DNA from: an uncultured Oxalobacteraceae bacterium
Lineage (GTDB): Bacteria; Pseudomonadota; Gammaproteobacteria; Burkholderiales; Burkholderiaceae
Length of the DNA stretch: 64,000 bases
NCBI GenBank assembly: GCA_946480015.1
Contig: CAMLIL010000011.1
Coordinates: 1 to 64,000, forward strand
Reading direction: 5' to 3'
A model generated the notes under the pieces. It was given only the letters and a program-made list of their open reading frames with translations, searched no databases and was not told where the DNA came from. Both the position numbers and the translations under genes were made by a program. Of this stretch, positions 10,560-20,683 are shown piece after piece (within the stretch, counting starts at the first letter, position 1; each line of letters opens with the position of its first letter).

Positions 10560-11083
10560 GTATCGGCCAGACCATCGGACGCATCAAGGACCAGCTGGCG
10601 CTGTACTGGCTGGCGCGCACCGAGCAGGAACGCAAGTACCTGACCGCGGGCGGCGCCGTGGCCGTGCTGGCGCTGGTGTACGCGCTGTTCATCGACCCGG
10701 CCCTGAGCGGCCGCGCCCGGCTGCAGAAGGATCTGCCGCAGCTGCGCCAGCAGGCCGCCCAGCTGCAGTCGCTGGCGGCCGAAGCGGCCGAACTGGCGCG
10801 CCAGCCGGCCCCGCAGGTGGCGCCGATGACGCGCGAAGCCGTGCTGGCCAGCCTGGCGAGCCGTTCGATCGTGCCCGGCAGCCTGACGGTGTCGGGCGAA
10901 AACGCCCGCCTGCAGGTGTCGAATGTCTCGTTCGCCAACCTGTACGCCTGGCTGGACGCGCAGCGCCGCGAAAACCGCGTCGCCGTCGAAGAAGGCAGCG
11001 TCACCGCGCTGGCCGCGGCCGGCCAGGTCGATGCCACCCTGACGCTGCGCCAGAATCTGAACGGCACGGCGGGCGCGCGATGA
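10556..11083 (+). CDS. gspM: Type II secretion protein GspM
   Basis: Bitopic inner-membrane partner of GspL. A short cytoplasmic N-terminus (to about residue 30) precedes a transmembrane helix (YLTAGGAVAVLALVYALFI), then a periplasmic coiled coil (about 50-90) and a small ferredoxin-like domain. The start overlaps the gspL stop by 4 bases and its own stop overlaps gspN, so the three are translationally coupled. At 175 residues it is typical. Confidence 0.9.
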   Translation: MSIGQTIGRIKDQLALYWLARTEQERKYLTAGGAVAVLALVYALFIDPALSGRARLQKDLPQLRQQAAQLQSLAAEAAELARQPAPQVAPMTREAVLASLASRSIVPGSLTVSGENARLQVSNVSFANLYAWLDAQRRENRVAVEEGSVTALAAAGQVDATLTLRQNLNGTAGAR

Positions 11084-11853
11084 AACGCCTCGTGGTATGG
11101 TTGGCGGTCATCGTCGCGGCGGTCGCGCTGACGGTGCTTGCCTTCCTGCCCGCGGCCTGGCTCGGCCCCATCGTCGAAAGCCGGACCGGTTCGCGTTTGA
11201 CTCTCGGGGACGCGCAGGGTACGCTGTGGCGCGGTTCAGCCTTTATCGGCGGCGCGCCGGGCGCCGGCGGCGCGGTGACCCCGCTGCTGCCGGGACGCTT
11301 CGCGTGGCGCCTGTCGCCGCTGGTGCTGCTTGGCCAGGTCGATCTGCAACTGGAAAACGCCGAGGCGCTGAGCCAGCCGGTGACGGTCTCGGGCAGCTGG
11401 AACCAGTGGCAGGTCAGCCCGGCGTCGCTGCTGCTGCCGGCCGAAGGCTTGAGCGGACTGGGCGCGCCGCTCAACACGCTGGCGCCGTCGGGCAATATGC
11501 GGCTGTCGTGGACCACGCTGGGCCTGCAGCGCGCCGGCAACGGCGTGGCGGTCGAAGGGCGCACGGTGCTCACGCTGAGCGACATGGGATCGCGCCTGGC
11601 GCCCATCAAGCCGCTCGGCACGTATGAAATGGCGATGGACTGGCATGGCCAGTCCGCGCAGTTACACCTGAACACGGTGCGCGGTGCGTTACTGTTGTCG
11701 GGAACGGGGACGCTTGAAAACGGGCGTCTGCGTTTTTCCGGCGACGCGCAGGCGGCCGACGGATATGAAGACACGCTGGGCAACCTGCTCAACCTGCTGG
11801 GCCAGCGCCGCACGGTCAACGGCAAGAAAATAATCGCTCTAGAGTTCAAATGA
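11080..11853 (+). CDS. gspN: Type II secretion protein GspN
   Basis: Inner-membrane T2SS component of the GspN family, found in a subset of systems and with no settled role. One N-terminal transmembrane helix (about 5-25) is followed by a periplasmic beta-rich domain; the conserved GTLWRGSA is present near residue 50. Starts within the gspM stop and ends overlapping gspD. Presence of gspN is usual in Burkholderiales-type operons. Confidence 0.87.
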   Translation: MKRLVVWLAVIVAAVALTVLAFLPAAWLGPIVESRTGSRLTLGDAQGTLWRGSAFIGGAPGAGGAVTPLLPGRFAWRLSPLVLLGQVDLQLENAEALSQPVTVSGSWNQWQVSPASLLLPAEGLSGLGAPLNTLAPSGNMRLSWTTLGLQRAGNGVAVEGRTVLTLSDMGSRLAPIKPLGTYEMAMDWHGQSAQLHLNTVRGALLLSGTGTLENGRLRFSGDAQAADGYEDTLGNLLNLLGQRRTVNGKKIIALEFK

Positions 11854-14093
11854 TGAAAAAACTGACTGGTAGCACCCATCCATTTCCGGCGCTGCGCCGT
11901 ATTGTCGCCGGGGCGATGCTGTGCTGCGCGGCCATGACCGCCATGCCTGCCGGGGCCGCGCCCGAGGACCAGGCCGCGCTGAACTTCGTCGGCGCCGACA
12001 TCGAAGCGGTGATCAAGGCGGTCGGCCATTACACCGGCATGACCTTCATCATCGACCCGCGCGTCAAGGGCACGCTGACGCTGACGTCGGAAAAGTCACT
12101 GAGCAAGGCGCAGGCCTTCCAGCTGCTGGCCTCCGCGCTGCGCCTGCAGGGCTACGCCATCGTCACCGGCGACGGCTACGCCAAGGTGGTGCCGGAAGCC
12201 GAGGCCAAGCTGCAATCCTCGCCCACCCACGTCGGCGCCGGGAAAAGCGGCGTGCACGGCGACCAGGTGGCCACCCAGATCTACCATCTGAGCTATGAAT
12301 CGGCCGCCAACCTGACCGCGGTGCTGCGTCCGCTGATCTCGCCCAACAATTCGATCATGGCCGAACCGGGCAACAACAGCCTGGTGATCACCGACTACGC
12401 CGACAATCTGCAGCGCCTGACCAAGATCATCGCCGCCCTCGACACGCCGCCCACCGCCGACCTGGACGTGGTGCCGGTGCGCTACGCGATCGCCAGCGAC
12501 CTGGCCGCGCTGGTGACCAAGCTGACCGAATCGGCGCCCGGCGGCGACTCCGGCCGCGTGAACGTCCTGGCCGACCCGCGCACCAATTCGGTGGTGGTGC
12601 GCGCCCCGTCGCGCGCGCGCGCCAGCCTGGCCAAGGCGCTGATCGCCAAACTCGATCAGCCGACCACGGAAGCGGGCAATGTGCACGTGGTGTACCTGAA
12701 GAACGCCGACGCCACCAAGCTGGCGCAAACCCTGCGCGCGGTGATCTCGGGCGACACTTCGCTGCCGCAGCAGCAGCAGGGCACCCAGGGCGGCAGCGTC
12801 GCCACCACCGGCGGCGTCAGCCAGGGCGGCCAGGGCACCCAGGGCGGCCAAGGCCTGGGCCAGGGCAATACCACCGCCGGCAACACCTTCGGCCAGCAGC
12901 AGACCCAGAGCACGGGCGGCACCGGCGCCGGCTTCATCCAGGCCGACGCTTCCACCAACACCCTGATCATCACCGCGCCGGACGCGGTGTATCGCAACAT
13001 GCGCGCGGTGATCGACCTGCTCGACGCGCGCCGCGCCCAGGTCTACATCGAATCGATGATCGTCGAGGTCAACGCCAACAAGGCCGCCGAATTCGGCGTG
13101 CAGTGGCTGGGCCTGACCGGCAACAGCACCAGCGATTACCGGGTCGGCGCGCTGCAATCGTTCTCTTCCGCAGGCGCCAACGCCCTCACCGCCCTGGCCG
13201 CGTCCGGATCGAAGGCCATTCCCGGCGCCGGCCTGTCGATCGGCGTGTTCAAGCAGGTCAACGGCGCGCTCGGCCTGGGCGCCATCGTGCACGCGCTGGA
13301 AAACGAAGGCAATGCCAACATCCTGTCGACGCCGACCATGCTCACGCTCGACAACGAACTGGCCACCATCAAGGTCGGCCAGAACGTGCCGATCATCAGC
13401 GGCCAGTTCACCACCCCGGCCAGTGGCACCGCCACCAACCCGTTCCAGACCATCGACCGCAAGGACGTCGGCCTGACCCTCAAGGTGCGTCCGCAGATTT
13501 CCGAAGGCGGCACCATCAAGATGGCGATTTACCAGGAAAGTTCGAGCGTCGATCCGAGTACCCTGACCGCTCCGGCGGGCGTGACGACCAATATCCGGGT
13601 GATCGAAAACAATGTGATCGCCGACGACGGCCAGATCATCGTGCTCGGCGGCCTGATCCGCGACGACACCGGCGACACCAATGAAAAGGTGCGCGGCCTG
13701 GGCGACATCCCGATCATCGGCAACCTGTTCAAGTACCGCACCCGCAACCGCAACAAGACCAACCTGATGGTGTTCCTGCGCCCGGTGATCGTGCGCAGCA
13801 AGGACGACAGCAATGCGATCGCCGCCGACCGCTACGATTACATGCGCTCGGCCGGCCTGAAAACCCAGCCGAAGGACGAAACCGTGCTGCCGAACTACGG
13901 CACGCCGGTGCTGCCGGCGCTGGTCAACGGCCAGCCGCCGGCCGGCGCCACCAACGTCACGATGCCGCCCAAGCCGCTGCCGGGCACGCCGACCCAGCCG
14001 CCGGCCAAGCCGGCCGGCGCCGAGACCGGCAAGCCGGCCGACGACGCCTCGCAGCAGAAGTACCGTCCGGTGCAGCCAACCCCGAATCAATGA
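11850..14093 (+). CDS. gspD: Type II secretion secretin GspD
   Basis: Outer-membrane secretin forming the exit channel. After a signal peptide (about 1-36, ending AGA) come the N0 domain ([16 protein letters not shown]), N1-N3 repeats, and the secretin core with [11 protein letters not shown] and the conserved [16 protein letters not shown]3 carries a long Gly/Gln/Thr-rich insertion (about 305-370) that is likely disordered. The C-terminal Pro/Ala-rich tail after residue 690 resembles an S-domain-like region but shows no clear motif. At 747 residues it is within the family range. Follows gspN with a 4-base overlap. Confidence 0.95.
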   Translation: MMKKLTGSTHPFPALRRIVAGAMLCCAAMTAMPAGAAPEDQAALNFVGADIEAVIKAVGHYTGMTFIIDPRVKGTLTLTSEKSLSKAQAFQLLASALRLQGYAIVTGDGYAKVVPEAEAKLQSSPTHVGAGKSGVHGDQVATQIYHLSYESAANLTAVLRPLISPNNSIMAEPGNNSLVITDYADNLQRLTKIIAALDTPPTADLDVVPVRYAIASDLAALVTKLTESAPGGDSGRVNVLADPRTNSVVVRAPSRARASLAKALIAKLDQPTTEAGNVHVVYLKNADATKLAQTLRAVISGDTSLPQQQQGTQGGSVATTGGVSQGGQGTQGGQGLGQGNTTAGNTFGQQQTQSTGGTGAGFIQADASTNTLIITAPDAVYRNMRAVIDLLDARRAQVYIESMIVEVNANKAAEFGVQWLGLTGNSTSDYRVGALQSFSSAGANALTALAASGSKAIPGAGLSIGVFKQVNGALGLGAIVHALENEGNANILSTPTMLTLDNELATIKVGQNVPIISGQFTTPASGTATNPFQTIDRKDVGLTLKVRPQISEGGTIKMAIYQESSSVDPSTLTAPAGVTTNIRVIENNVIADDGQIIVLGGLIRDDTGDTNEKVRGLGDIPIIGNLFKYRTRNRNKTNLMVFLRPVIVRSKDDSNAIAADRYDYMRSAGLKTQPKDETVLPNYGTPVLPALVNGQPPAGATNVTMPPKPLPGTPTQPPAKPAGAETGKPADDASQQKYRPVQPTPNQ

Positions 14094-14100
14094 GCCGTTC

Positions 14101-15537
14101 ATGAACAATCTGCTTCCCTACGCTTTCGCACGCGATTTCGGCGTGCTGGCACGCTCCGGCGAGGACGCCGCGCAGGCGGTCGAGGTGTGGGTCTCGGGCG
14201 CCACCGCGCCGGCGGCGATCGCCGAAGTCTCGCGCCGTTTCGGCCGCATCGCGCTGCGCCGCATGGACCGCGCCGACCTGGAAGCGGCCATCGCGGGGGC
14301 CTACGCGGGCGCCGGCGGCGACGCCTCGCAGGTGGCCGATGAATTCGAGGCCGACCTCGACCTCACCAAGCTGCTGCAGGACGTGCCGGCCATCGAAGAC
14401 CTGCTCGAATCGTCCGACGACGCGCCGGTGATCCGCATGATCAACGCCTTGCTGACGCAGTCGCTGCGCGAAGGCGCCTCCGACATCCACATCGAACCGT
14501 TCGAACAGACCTCGGTGGTGCGTTTCCGCATCGACGGCGCGCTGCGCGACATCGTGCGCCCGCGCAAGGCCATCCACGCCTCGCTGATCTCGCGCATCAA
14601 GATCATGGCGCAGCTCGACATCGCCGAAAAACGCCTGCCGCAGGATGGCCGCATCACCCTGCGCATCGGCGGCAAGGGCGTGGACGTGCGCGTCTCGACC
14701 CTGCCGACCGGGCACGGCGAACGCGCCGTGCTGCGTCTGCTGGACAAGGAAGCCGGCCGGCTCGACCTGTCGCACCTGGGCATGAGTCCGGGCCTGCTGC
14801 CGCAGTTCGATGGCCTGATCAACCAGCCGCACGGCATCGTGCTGGTGACCGGTCCGACCGGTTCCGGCAAGACCACCACCCTGTACGCCGCGCTGTCGCG
14901 CCTGAACGCCTCCACCACCAACATCATGACGGTGGAAGACCCGATCGAGTACGACCTGGCCGGGGTCGGCCAGACCCAGGTCAACGCGCGCATCGAGATG
15001 ACCTTCGCCAAGGCGCTGCGCGCGATCCTGCGCCAGGACCCGGACGTGATCATGATCGGCGAGATCCGCGACCTGGAAACCGCGCAGATCGCGGTGCAGG
15101 CGTCGCTCACCGGCCACCTGGTGCTGGCCACCCTGCACACCAACGACGCCGCCGCCGCCGTGACGCGCCTGCTCGACATGGGGATCGAACCGTTCCTGCT
15201 GTCCTCGTCGCTGCTGGGCGTGATGGCGCAGCGGCTGGTGCGCAAGCTGTGCGAGCACTGCAAGCGCAGCGACACCGGCGAAGCCGGGCAGGTGCGCTGG
15301 CACGCGGTCGGCTGCGACAAATGCGGCCACACCGGCTATCACGGCCGGGTCGGCGTGTACGAACTGCTGGAAACAAATGAACAGATCAGCGCGCAGATTC
15401 ACAACCGCGCCTCGGAAGCCGAAATCCGCGCCGCCGCCATGGCCGGCGGCATGAAGACCATGCGCGAAGACGGCGAGCGCTGGCTCGACAACGGCACCAC
15501 CACGCAGGCCGAGCTGCTGCGCGTGACCAAGGACTAG
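14101..15537 (+). CDS. gspE: Type II secretion ATPase GspE
   Basis: Cytoplasmic hexameric ATPase powering pseudopilus assembly. Motifs seen: Walker [11 protein letters not shown] (about residues 251-260), Asp box EDPIEYDL, Walker [11 protein letters not shown] (from about residue 315), and a His box with [10 protein letters not shown] zinc-binding CxxC pair (C384/C387) is followed by a second CxxC in [13 protein letters not shown], the C-terminal finger of GspE. The N-terminal domain that contacts GspL is present. It starts 7 bases after gspD. Confidence 0.95.
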   Translation: MNNLLPYAFARDFGVLARSGEDAAQAVEVWVSGATAPAAIAEVSRRFGRIALRRMDRADLEAAIAGAYAGAGGDASQVADEFEADLDLTKLLQDVPAIEDLLESSDDAPVIRMINALLTQSLREGASDIHIEPFEQTSVVRFRIDGALRDIVRPRKAIHASLISRIKIMAQLDIAEKRLPQDGRITLRIGGKGVDVRVSTLPTGHGERAVLRLLDKEAGRLDLSHLGMSPGLLPQFDGLINQPHGIVLVTGPTGSGKTTTLYAALSRLNASTTNIMTVEDPIEYDLAGVGQTQVNARIEMTFAKALRAILRQDPDVIMIGEIRDLETAQIAVQASLTGHLVLATLHTNDAAAAVTRLLDMGIEPFLLSSSLLGVMAQRLVRKLCEHCKRSDTGEAGQVRWHAVGCDKCGHTGYHGRVGVYELLETNEQISAQIHNRASEAEIRAAAMAGGMKTMREDGERWLDNGTTTQAELLRVTKD

Positions 15538-15539
15538 CC

Positions 15540-16760
15540 ATGCCAGCATTCCGCTACGAAGCCGTCGATGCCGGCGGCGCCACCCGCAAGGGCGTGGTCA
15601 ACGCCGACAGCCCGCGCTCGGCCAGGGCCGACCTGCGCACCCAGGGCTTGACGCCGCTGTCGGTGGAAGCCATCGCCGCCCAGGTCGACGCCAGCGGCGC
15701 GGCCACCCGGCGCGGCTTCGGCGAACGCCTGTCGCAGGTCGAGCTGGCGCTGTTCACGCGCCAGCTGGCCAGCCTGCTCGAGGCCGGCCTGCCGCTCGAG
15801 CAAGCCTTCACCGCCCTGCTGGAACAGGCCGAGCGCCCCTATGTGCGCGACCTGATCGCCTCGATCCGCTCGGAAGTCATGGGCGGCTCCTCGTTCTCGG
15901 ACGCGCTCTCGCGCCACCCGCGCGACTTCGCCGAGATCTACCGCGGCCTGGTCGCGTCGGGCGAACAGATCGGCCACCTGGCGCGCGTGCTCTCGCGCCT
16001 GGCCGACTACATCGAACGGCGCAACGCCCTGGTGCAGAAGGTAAGGCTGGCGTTCACCTATCCGGCCATCGTGACGGTGGTGGCGTTCGCCATCGTGATC
16101 TTCCTGCTCACCTATGTGGTGCCGCAGATCGTCTCGGTGTTCGCCAACACCAAGCAGAAGCTGCCGCTGCTGACGGTGCTGATGCTGGGCGTGTCCAACT
16201 TCGTGCGCGCCTACGGCATCCTGATGGCGGTGCTGCTGGTGGCCGCCGGCTTCCTGTGGCGGCGCGCGCTGCGCAACCCGGCGCTCAAGCTGCGCTGGCA
16301 TACCTGGCTGCTGAACGCTCCCGTGTACGGCAAGTTCGAGCGCAGCCTGAACACGGCGCGCTTTGCCAGCACCCTGGCCATCACCACCGGCTCGGGGGTG
16401 CCGATCCTGCGCGCGCTCGAGACCAGCCGCGACACGCTCGGCAACGTGGCCATGAAAGAGCTGGTCGGCGAGGCCAGCGCCAGCGTGCGCGAAGGCGTCA
16501 GCCTGGCACGCGCGCTGTCGACCCAGAAGCATTTTCCACCGATGCTGATCCACATGATCCGTGCCGGCGAGATCACCGGCGAACTGCCGGCCATGCTCGA
16601 ACGCGCCGCCAATTCGCAGCAGCAGGACCTGGAACGGCGTACGCTGACCATTGCCGGCCTGCTCGAACCGGTGCTGATCCTGGCCATGGGCGTGGTGGTG
16701 CTGCTGATCGTGCTGGCGGTACTCATGCCGATCATCGAAATCAATCAGCTGGTGCGGTAA
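15540..16760 (+). CDS. gspF: Type II secretion inner-membrane platform protein GspF
   Basis: Polytopic platform protein around which the pseudopilus is assembled. Two homologous cytoplasmic helical domains (about 70-190 and 270-390) each precede membrane segments; hydrophobic helices lie near 168-190, 220-240 and 375-400. The repeated signature ALFTRQLASLLEAGLPLEQAF and its second-half counterpart ARFASTLAITTGSGVPIL are both clear. Only 2 bases separate it from gspE. Confidence 0.95.
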   Translation: MPAFRYEAVDAGGATRKGVVNADSPRSARADLRTQGLTPLSVEAIAAQVDASGAATRRGFGERLSQVELALFTRQLASLLEAGLPLEQAFTALLEQAERPYVRDLIASIRSEVMGGSSFSDALSRHPRDFAEIYRGLVASGEQIGHLARVLSRLADYIERRNALVQKVRLAFTYPAIVTVVAFAIVIFLLTYVVPQIVSVFANTKQKLPLLTVLMLGVSNFVRAYGILMAVLLVAAGFLWRRALRNPALKLRWHTWLLNAPVYGKFERSLNTARFASTLAITTGSGVPILRALETSRDTLGNVAMKELVGEASASVREGVSLARALSTQKHFPPMLIHMIRAGEITGELPAMLERAANSQQQDLERRTLTIAGLLEPVLILAMGVVVLLIVLAVLMPIIEINQLVR

Positions 16761-16773
16761 CCCAAGGAATACG

Positions 16774-17478
16774 ATGAAGCGTTTGCCCTTATTTTTCAGT
16801 CTGCTGGCCGTGATCGCGCTGGCGGCGTCGCTGGCCTACTGGGCCATGCAGCTGTACAAACCGGCGCAGCGGCCGCTGGCCGCCGCGCCGCCGCCCAGCA
16901 TCGCGGAACCTGCCGCGGATGCCGCCGCCACCCTGTTCGGCGGCCAGGCGGTGGCCGTCGTGGCCACCAACTACCAGCTCACCGGCGTCGTTTCGGCCGG
17001 GAGCGAGAGCGTGGCGATCCTGGTCGCGGAAGGCCAGCCGCCCAAGGCGCTGCGGATCGGCAAGGAGATGTCGCCCGGCGTGTCGGTTACCGAAGTGCAC
17101 CCGCGCTACGTGATGCTGTCCGAAGGCGGGGTCTTGAAGCGTATCGAGCTGGCCACCGATACCAAAGCCGGGCCGGACATGGCGCCGCCGATGCCGAACG
17201 CGCCGCCGCCACCGCCGCAGGCCGCACAGCCGCAGCCGCAGGCACAGGAGCCGCCAGCCTACCAGCCTCCGGGCAACCAGCAGATCAATGTGCCGGCCGA
17301 AGATGCGCAGCAGCAGGCCCTGCAGCAACAGCAGCAACAGCAGCAGCTACAGCAGCAACAGCAGGCCGAACAGCAGCAGGCGCAGCAGCGGCGGCCGGGC
17401 ATTCCGCCACCGCCCAACGTGCAAATGCCCGCGCCGACCCGCACCTTCAGCCCGGGTGCGGCGCCGCCGAACCAGTAA
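16774..17478 (+). CDS. gspC: Type II secretion protein GspC with polyglutamine tail
   Basis: Inner-membrane clamp that contacts the secretin N0 domain. An N-terminal transmembrane helix (about 6-27) is followed by the homology-region domain (about 60-130), where LTGVV, AILVAEGQPPKALRIG and LKRIEL match the family. The PDZ or coiled-coil C-terminus of classical GspC is missing. In its place is a Pro-rich stretch and a long glutamine-rich segment encoded mainly by CAG/CAA (about 17300-17390), then a Pro-rich end. It is last in the operon, after gspF. Confidence 0.85.
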   Translation: MKRLPLFFSLLAVIALAASLAYWAMQLYKPAQRPLAAAPPPSIAEPAADAAATLFGGQAVAVVATNYQLTGVVSAGSESVAILVAEGQPPKALRIGKEMSPGVSVTEVHPRYVMLSEGGVLKRIELATDTKAGPDMAPPMPNAPPPPPQAAQPQPQAQEPPAYQPPGNQQINVPAEDAQQQALQQQQQQQQLQQQQQAEQQQAQQRRPGIPPPPNVQMPAPTRTFSPGAAPPNQ

Positions 17479-17485
17479 GGCGGTC

Positions 17486-19699
17486 GTGACGCTCACGCGG
17501 GCCATCGCCGCCTGCGCCTGCCTGCTGTGGACGCAGGCCGCGCCGGCCCAGACCGAGGCTGGCGGCGCCATGCCCGCCGCGCGCCCGCGCATCGCGCTGG
17601 TGCTGTCGGGCGGCGGCGCGCGCGGCTTCGCCCACATCGGCGTGCTGCGCGTGCTGCGCGAACTGCGCGTGCCGGTCGACATGGTGGTTGGCACCAGCAT
17701 GGGCAGCGTGGTGGGCGGCGCCTACGCGGCCGGCGCTTCGGTGACCGAACTGGAACGCATGGCGCGCCAGACCGACTGGGACCGGGTGGTGGCCGACCGT
17801 CCCGCGCGCGAAGACCTGGAATTCCGCCGCCGCGAAGAAGACATCCTGCTGCCGTCGCGGATCGAATTCGGCGTGCATGGCGACGGCGTGTCGCTGCCGC
17901 CCTCGGCCGCCGGCAACGCCGCGCTGGAGCAGACCCTCACTAAGCTGCTGCCGGCCGGGACCCGCGACCGTCCGGTCAACCGGCTGTCGCTGCCGTTTCG
18001 CTCGGTCGCCTCCGACCTCGTCACCGGTGAGCTGGTCGACCTGGTCGACACCCCGCTGTTTCTGACCGTGCGTGCCTCGCTGGCGGTGCCGGGCGTGTTC
18101 GCGCCGGTGCGCGTCAACCAGCGCCTGGTGGTCGACGGCGGCCTGGTACGCAACCTGCCGGTCGACCTGGCCCACAAGATGGGCGCCGACATCGTCATCG
18201 CGGTCAATGTGGGCACCCCGCTGGCGCCCGAAAAGAACCTGGGCAGCGCGCTCGGCGTGGCCCAGCAGATGATCAACATCCTCACCGAACAGAACGTGCA
18301 GCGCTCGATCCGCGAGCTGCAGCCGCACGACATCCTGATTTCGCCCGACCTGGAGGGTGTGAGCTTTCTCGACTTCCGCAATGTGGGGCAGGCCATCGCC
18401 GCCGGCGAGCGCGCCGCGCACGCCATGGCCGAACGGCTAACGCCGCTGGCACTGGCGCAGGCAGACTACGCCCTGTTCGAAAACAGCCGGCTGGCGCCGC
18501 CCCCGCTGGAAGACGGCGCGCTGGCGCTGGCGCGCGTGACCGCGCACACGGACGGGCGCATCAACCCGGCCATCCTGGCGGCGCAGTCCGGCCTGGTACC
18601 GGGCAAGGAAGTCACGCTCGAACAGGTCAGGAGCGGCGCGCAAAGCCTGTACGGACGGGGCGACCTGGAACGGGTGGAGACCGACATCACCGACGACGGC
18701 GGGCGGCGCCAGGTCGACATCCGCGCCACCGAAGCGAAATGGGCCAGCAGCCGCCTGCGCGTGGGACTGGAGTTCGGGACCGATTTCGACGAGGCCAACA
18801 CCTTCGCGCTCAAGCTGATGCATGTGCGCACCTCGATCAATAGCTGGGGCGGCGAGCTGCGCACCCTGGCACGGGTGGGCAATACACGCGAGCTGTCGAT
18901 GCAGTTCTACCAGCCGCTGGGGGCGGGCTCGCAGTGGTATGTGGCGCCCGCGCTCGAATACGGCGCCAGCTCGTACGACCTGTATGCCGATGGGCGGCGG
19001 CGCTCGCGCGTGGCGGTGGGCGCCGCGGGCGCCAGCCTGGCGATCGGACGCGAGCTGGGAGCCTGGGGCGACTTCCAGGGCGGCGTGCTGCGCCAGCGCG
19101 GTGACGCGCGGGTGGTGGTGCCCGACGACGGCATCAGCGGCCAGGGTTTCAAGACCACGCACTTCCTGCGCTATCGGGTTGACACGCTCGACTCGCTCGG
19201 TTCGCCCAGCCGCGGCACGCTGGTCGACGCCCAGCTGGACCGCAGCCACAGCGATGGCGCCATCGGCACCGGCAGCGGCACCGAGTTCAGCGTGGTGGGC
19301 ATGAAGGCGTTCCACAGCACCGACTGGGTCGGCCATGTGTACGGCGAATTCGCGCGCGCGCAGAGCGGCGACGCGCCCAGCCGGCTGGGCGGCTTTCTGC
19401 GCCTGTCCGGCACCTCGGCCGATTCGGTGGGGGGTAACCGCATCGCGTTCGCGCGCATGGTGATGGCGCGCCGCATCGGCGCCTTGCCGGTGACCCTGGG
19501 CGGCACCGTGCGTGCCGGGTTTTCGCTGGAAGCGGGCGGCGGTTTCGATCCCAGCCTGCCGGTCAAGGGAACGCCGTTCAAGCAGGCCGTCAGCGGCTTC
19601 TTTTCGGTCGATACGCGCTTCGGCCCGGCCTATCTGGGCGCCGGCGCGACCAAGGACGGCGACCGCACGCTGTACATCTATCTGGGGCCGATCTGGTAG
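17486..19699 (+). CDS. Patatin-like phospholipase with POTRA and outer-membrane barrel (type Vd)
   Basis: Predicted outer-membrane lipolytic protein of the PlpD/type Vd architecture. Starting at GTG 17486, 7 bases after gspC, a signal peptide is followed by a patatin domain (about 35-320) with oxyanion loop SGGGARG, nucleophile elbow GTSMGS and catalytic Asp in DGG. One POTRA-like domain (about 355-425) precedes a 16-strand-type beta-barrel that ends in an aromatic residue (YLGPIW). The open frame extends back into gspC (17288), but that part is out-of-frame gspC sequence. The 3' end overlaps the convergent PhyH-like gene by 22 bases. Confidence 0.88.
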   Translation: MTLTRAIAACACLLWTQAAPAQTEAGGAMPAARPRIALVLSGGGARGFAHIGVLRVLRELRVPVDMVVGTSMGSVVGGAYAAGASVTELERMARQTDWDRVVADRPAREDLEFRRREEDILLPSRIEFGVHGDGVSLPPSAAGNAALEQTLTKLLPAGTRDRPVNRLSLPFRSVASDLVTGELVDLVDTPLFLTVRASLAVPGVFAPVRVNQRLVVDGGLVRNLPVDLAHKMGADIVIAVNVGTPLAPEKNLGSALGVAQQMINILTEQNVQRSIRELQPHDILISPDLEGVSFLDFRNVGQAIAAGERAAHAMAERLTPLALAQADYALFENSRLAPPPLEDGALALARVTAHTDGRINPAILAAQSGLVPGKEVTLEQVRSGAQSLYGRGDLERVETDITDDGGRRQVDIRATEAKWASSRLRVGLEFGTDFDEANTFALKLMHVRTSINSWGGELRTLARVGNTRELSMQFYQPLGAGSQWYVAPALEYGASSYDLYADGRRRSRVAVGAAGASLAIGRELGAWGDFQGGVLRQRGDARVVVPDDGISGQGFKTTHFLRYRVDTLDSLGSPSRGTLVDAQLDRSHSDGAIGTGSGTEFSVVGMKAFHSTDWVGHVYGEFARAQSGDAPSRLGGFLRLSGTSADSVGGNRIAFARMVMARRIGALPVTLGGTVRAGFSLEAGGGFDPSLPVKGTPFKQAVSGFFSVDTRFGPAYLGAGATKDGDRTLYIYLGPIW

Positions 19700-20607
19700 A
19701 CGATCAGGCGGTTGATGTAAGGGTCGACCGCCGCGCCGCTCACGCCGACCGGTTGGTATTCGTACAGGTAGCAAGGCAGGATCGAATACTGGAACGACAG
19801 CAGCAGGCGCGGCGCCGTGCGCGGCAGTTCGCCTTTGTGCAGGCCGGCCGTGTCGACCGCGAAGCCAAAGCCTTGGGGCCCGGTCTGGCGTGCGATGCGC
19901 TGCGCGCCGAACTGGCGTTCGATCTCGCCGCTGCCGAGCACCTTCAGGCGCGAGGTTCTGCGGTCGCCATGGGTTCGCCGGATATACACATGCGGGCCGC
20001 CACCTTCGTCGACATCGGTCAGGTACACCATCACCCGAAAGGCTCTCCAGTCTTCCGAGTCGCGGTGAAACTGCTGTACGGTTTCCGTGCTCGATTCGCC
20101 GGGGAAGGACCAGCGCGCGCTCAGGCCCGATATGGTCGGCGTGCAGCCCACGTAGCGGCGTGCGAGGTCGAGCAAGGCCGGACTGTTGGCCAGCTGCAGG
20201 ATGTGCGGGCTGTGCACCAGATCGGCCAGCGCATGGTCGCCAAGGCGCACGTCGGGCGGCCGATTGGCGAAGGTGAAGGTGGCGCCCGGATGACTGCGAT
20301 GGGTGAGCGGCTTGTCGCGCAGGAAGCTGGTGATCTCGGCGCATTCCTGTTTGCTCAGCAGCTGCCCCAGCGCCGCAATGCCTTCGGCGCTCAGGGTGGC
20401 GAGCGCCTGCTCGACATCCGGCCAGCTGCTGGCGCCAGCCGGCTCGCCCCCGGCCGCACGGCGCAGCAGGCCGATCGCGGCGGCGCGCGGCAGCGGCCAG
20501 GTCACCCAGCGCTGCAGGTAGTAGGCAGCGACCCGCCATGCGTTGAAGTTCAGGGACCAGTTGACCTGAGCGTATCTCACATCCCCTCCGCATTCTGACA
20601 ATGCCAT
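19678..20607 (-). CDS. Phytanoyl-CoA dioxygenase (PhyH)-like protein
   Basis: Probable Fe(II)/2-oxoglutarate-dependent oxygenase of the PhyH family. The facial triad is recognisable: HxD in QQFHRDSED, a distal His in GLHKGE, and the cosubstrate Arg in APRLLLSFQ. A VYLTDVDEGGGPHVYI strand pair is typical. No signal peptide. I start at ATG 20607; the frame is open upstream, but that part overlaps the regulator gene. Substrate unknown. Convergent with the patatin gene and downstream of the XRE regulator in the same direction. Confidence 0.75.
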   Translation of the reverse strand: MALSECGGDVRYAQVNWSLNFNAWRVAAYYLQRWVTWPLPRAAAIGLLRRAAGGEPAGASSWPDVEQALATLSAEGIAALGQLLSKQECAEITSFLRDKPLTHRSHPGATFTFANRPPDVRLGDHALADLVHSPHILQLANSPALLDLARRYVGCTPTISGLSARWSFPGESSTETVQQFHRDSEDWRAFRVMVYLTDVDEGGGPHVYIRRTHGDRRTSRLKVLGSGEIERQFGAQRIARQTGPQGFGFAVDTAGLHKGELPRTAPRLLLSFQYSILPCYLYEYQPVGVSGAAVDPYINRLIVYQIGPR

Positions 20608-20683
20608 GTGGCAATTATTCAGGGTAGCGAACAATGGGGGGCGGGACAATAGCGGTAGTGGGTAGCGCTTGACCGCCGTCAAG

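Noticed and set aside
12096..14108. A 670-codon open frame on the minus strand
   Set aside because: Antisense to gspD, whose secretin motifs are complete.
17300..17390. CAG-rich repeat as a CRISPR or other array
   Set aside because: It is an in-frame glutamine tract of gspC, without spacers.
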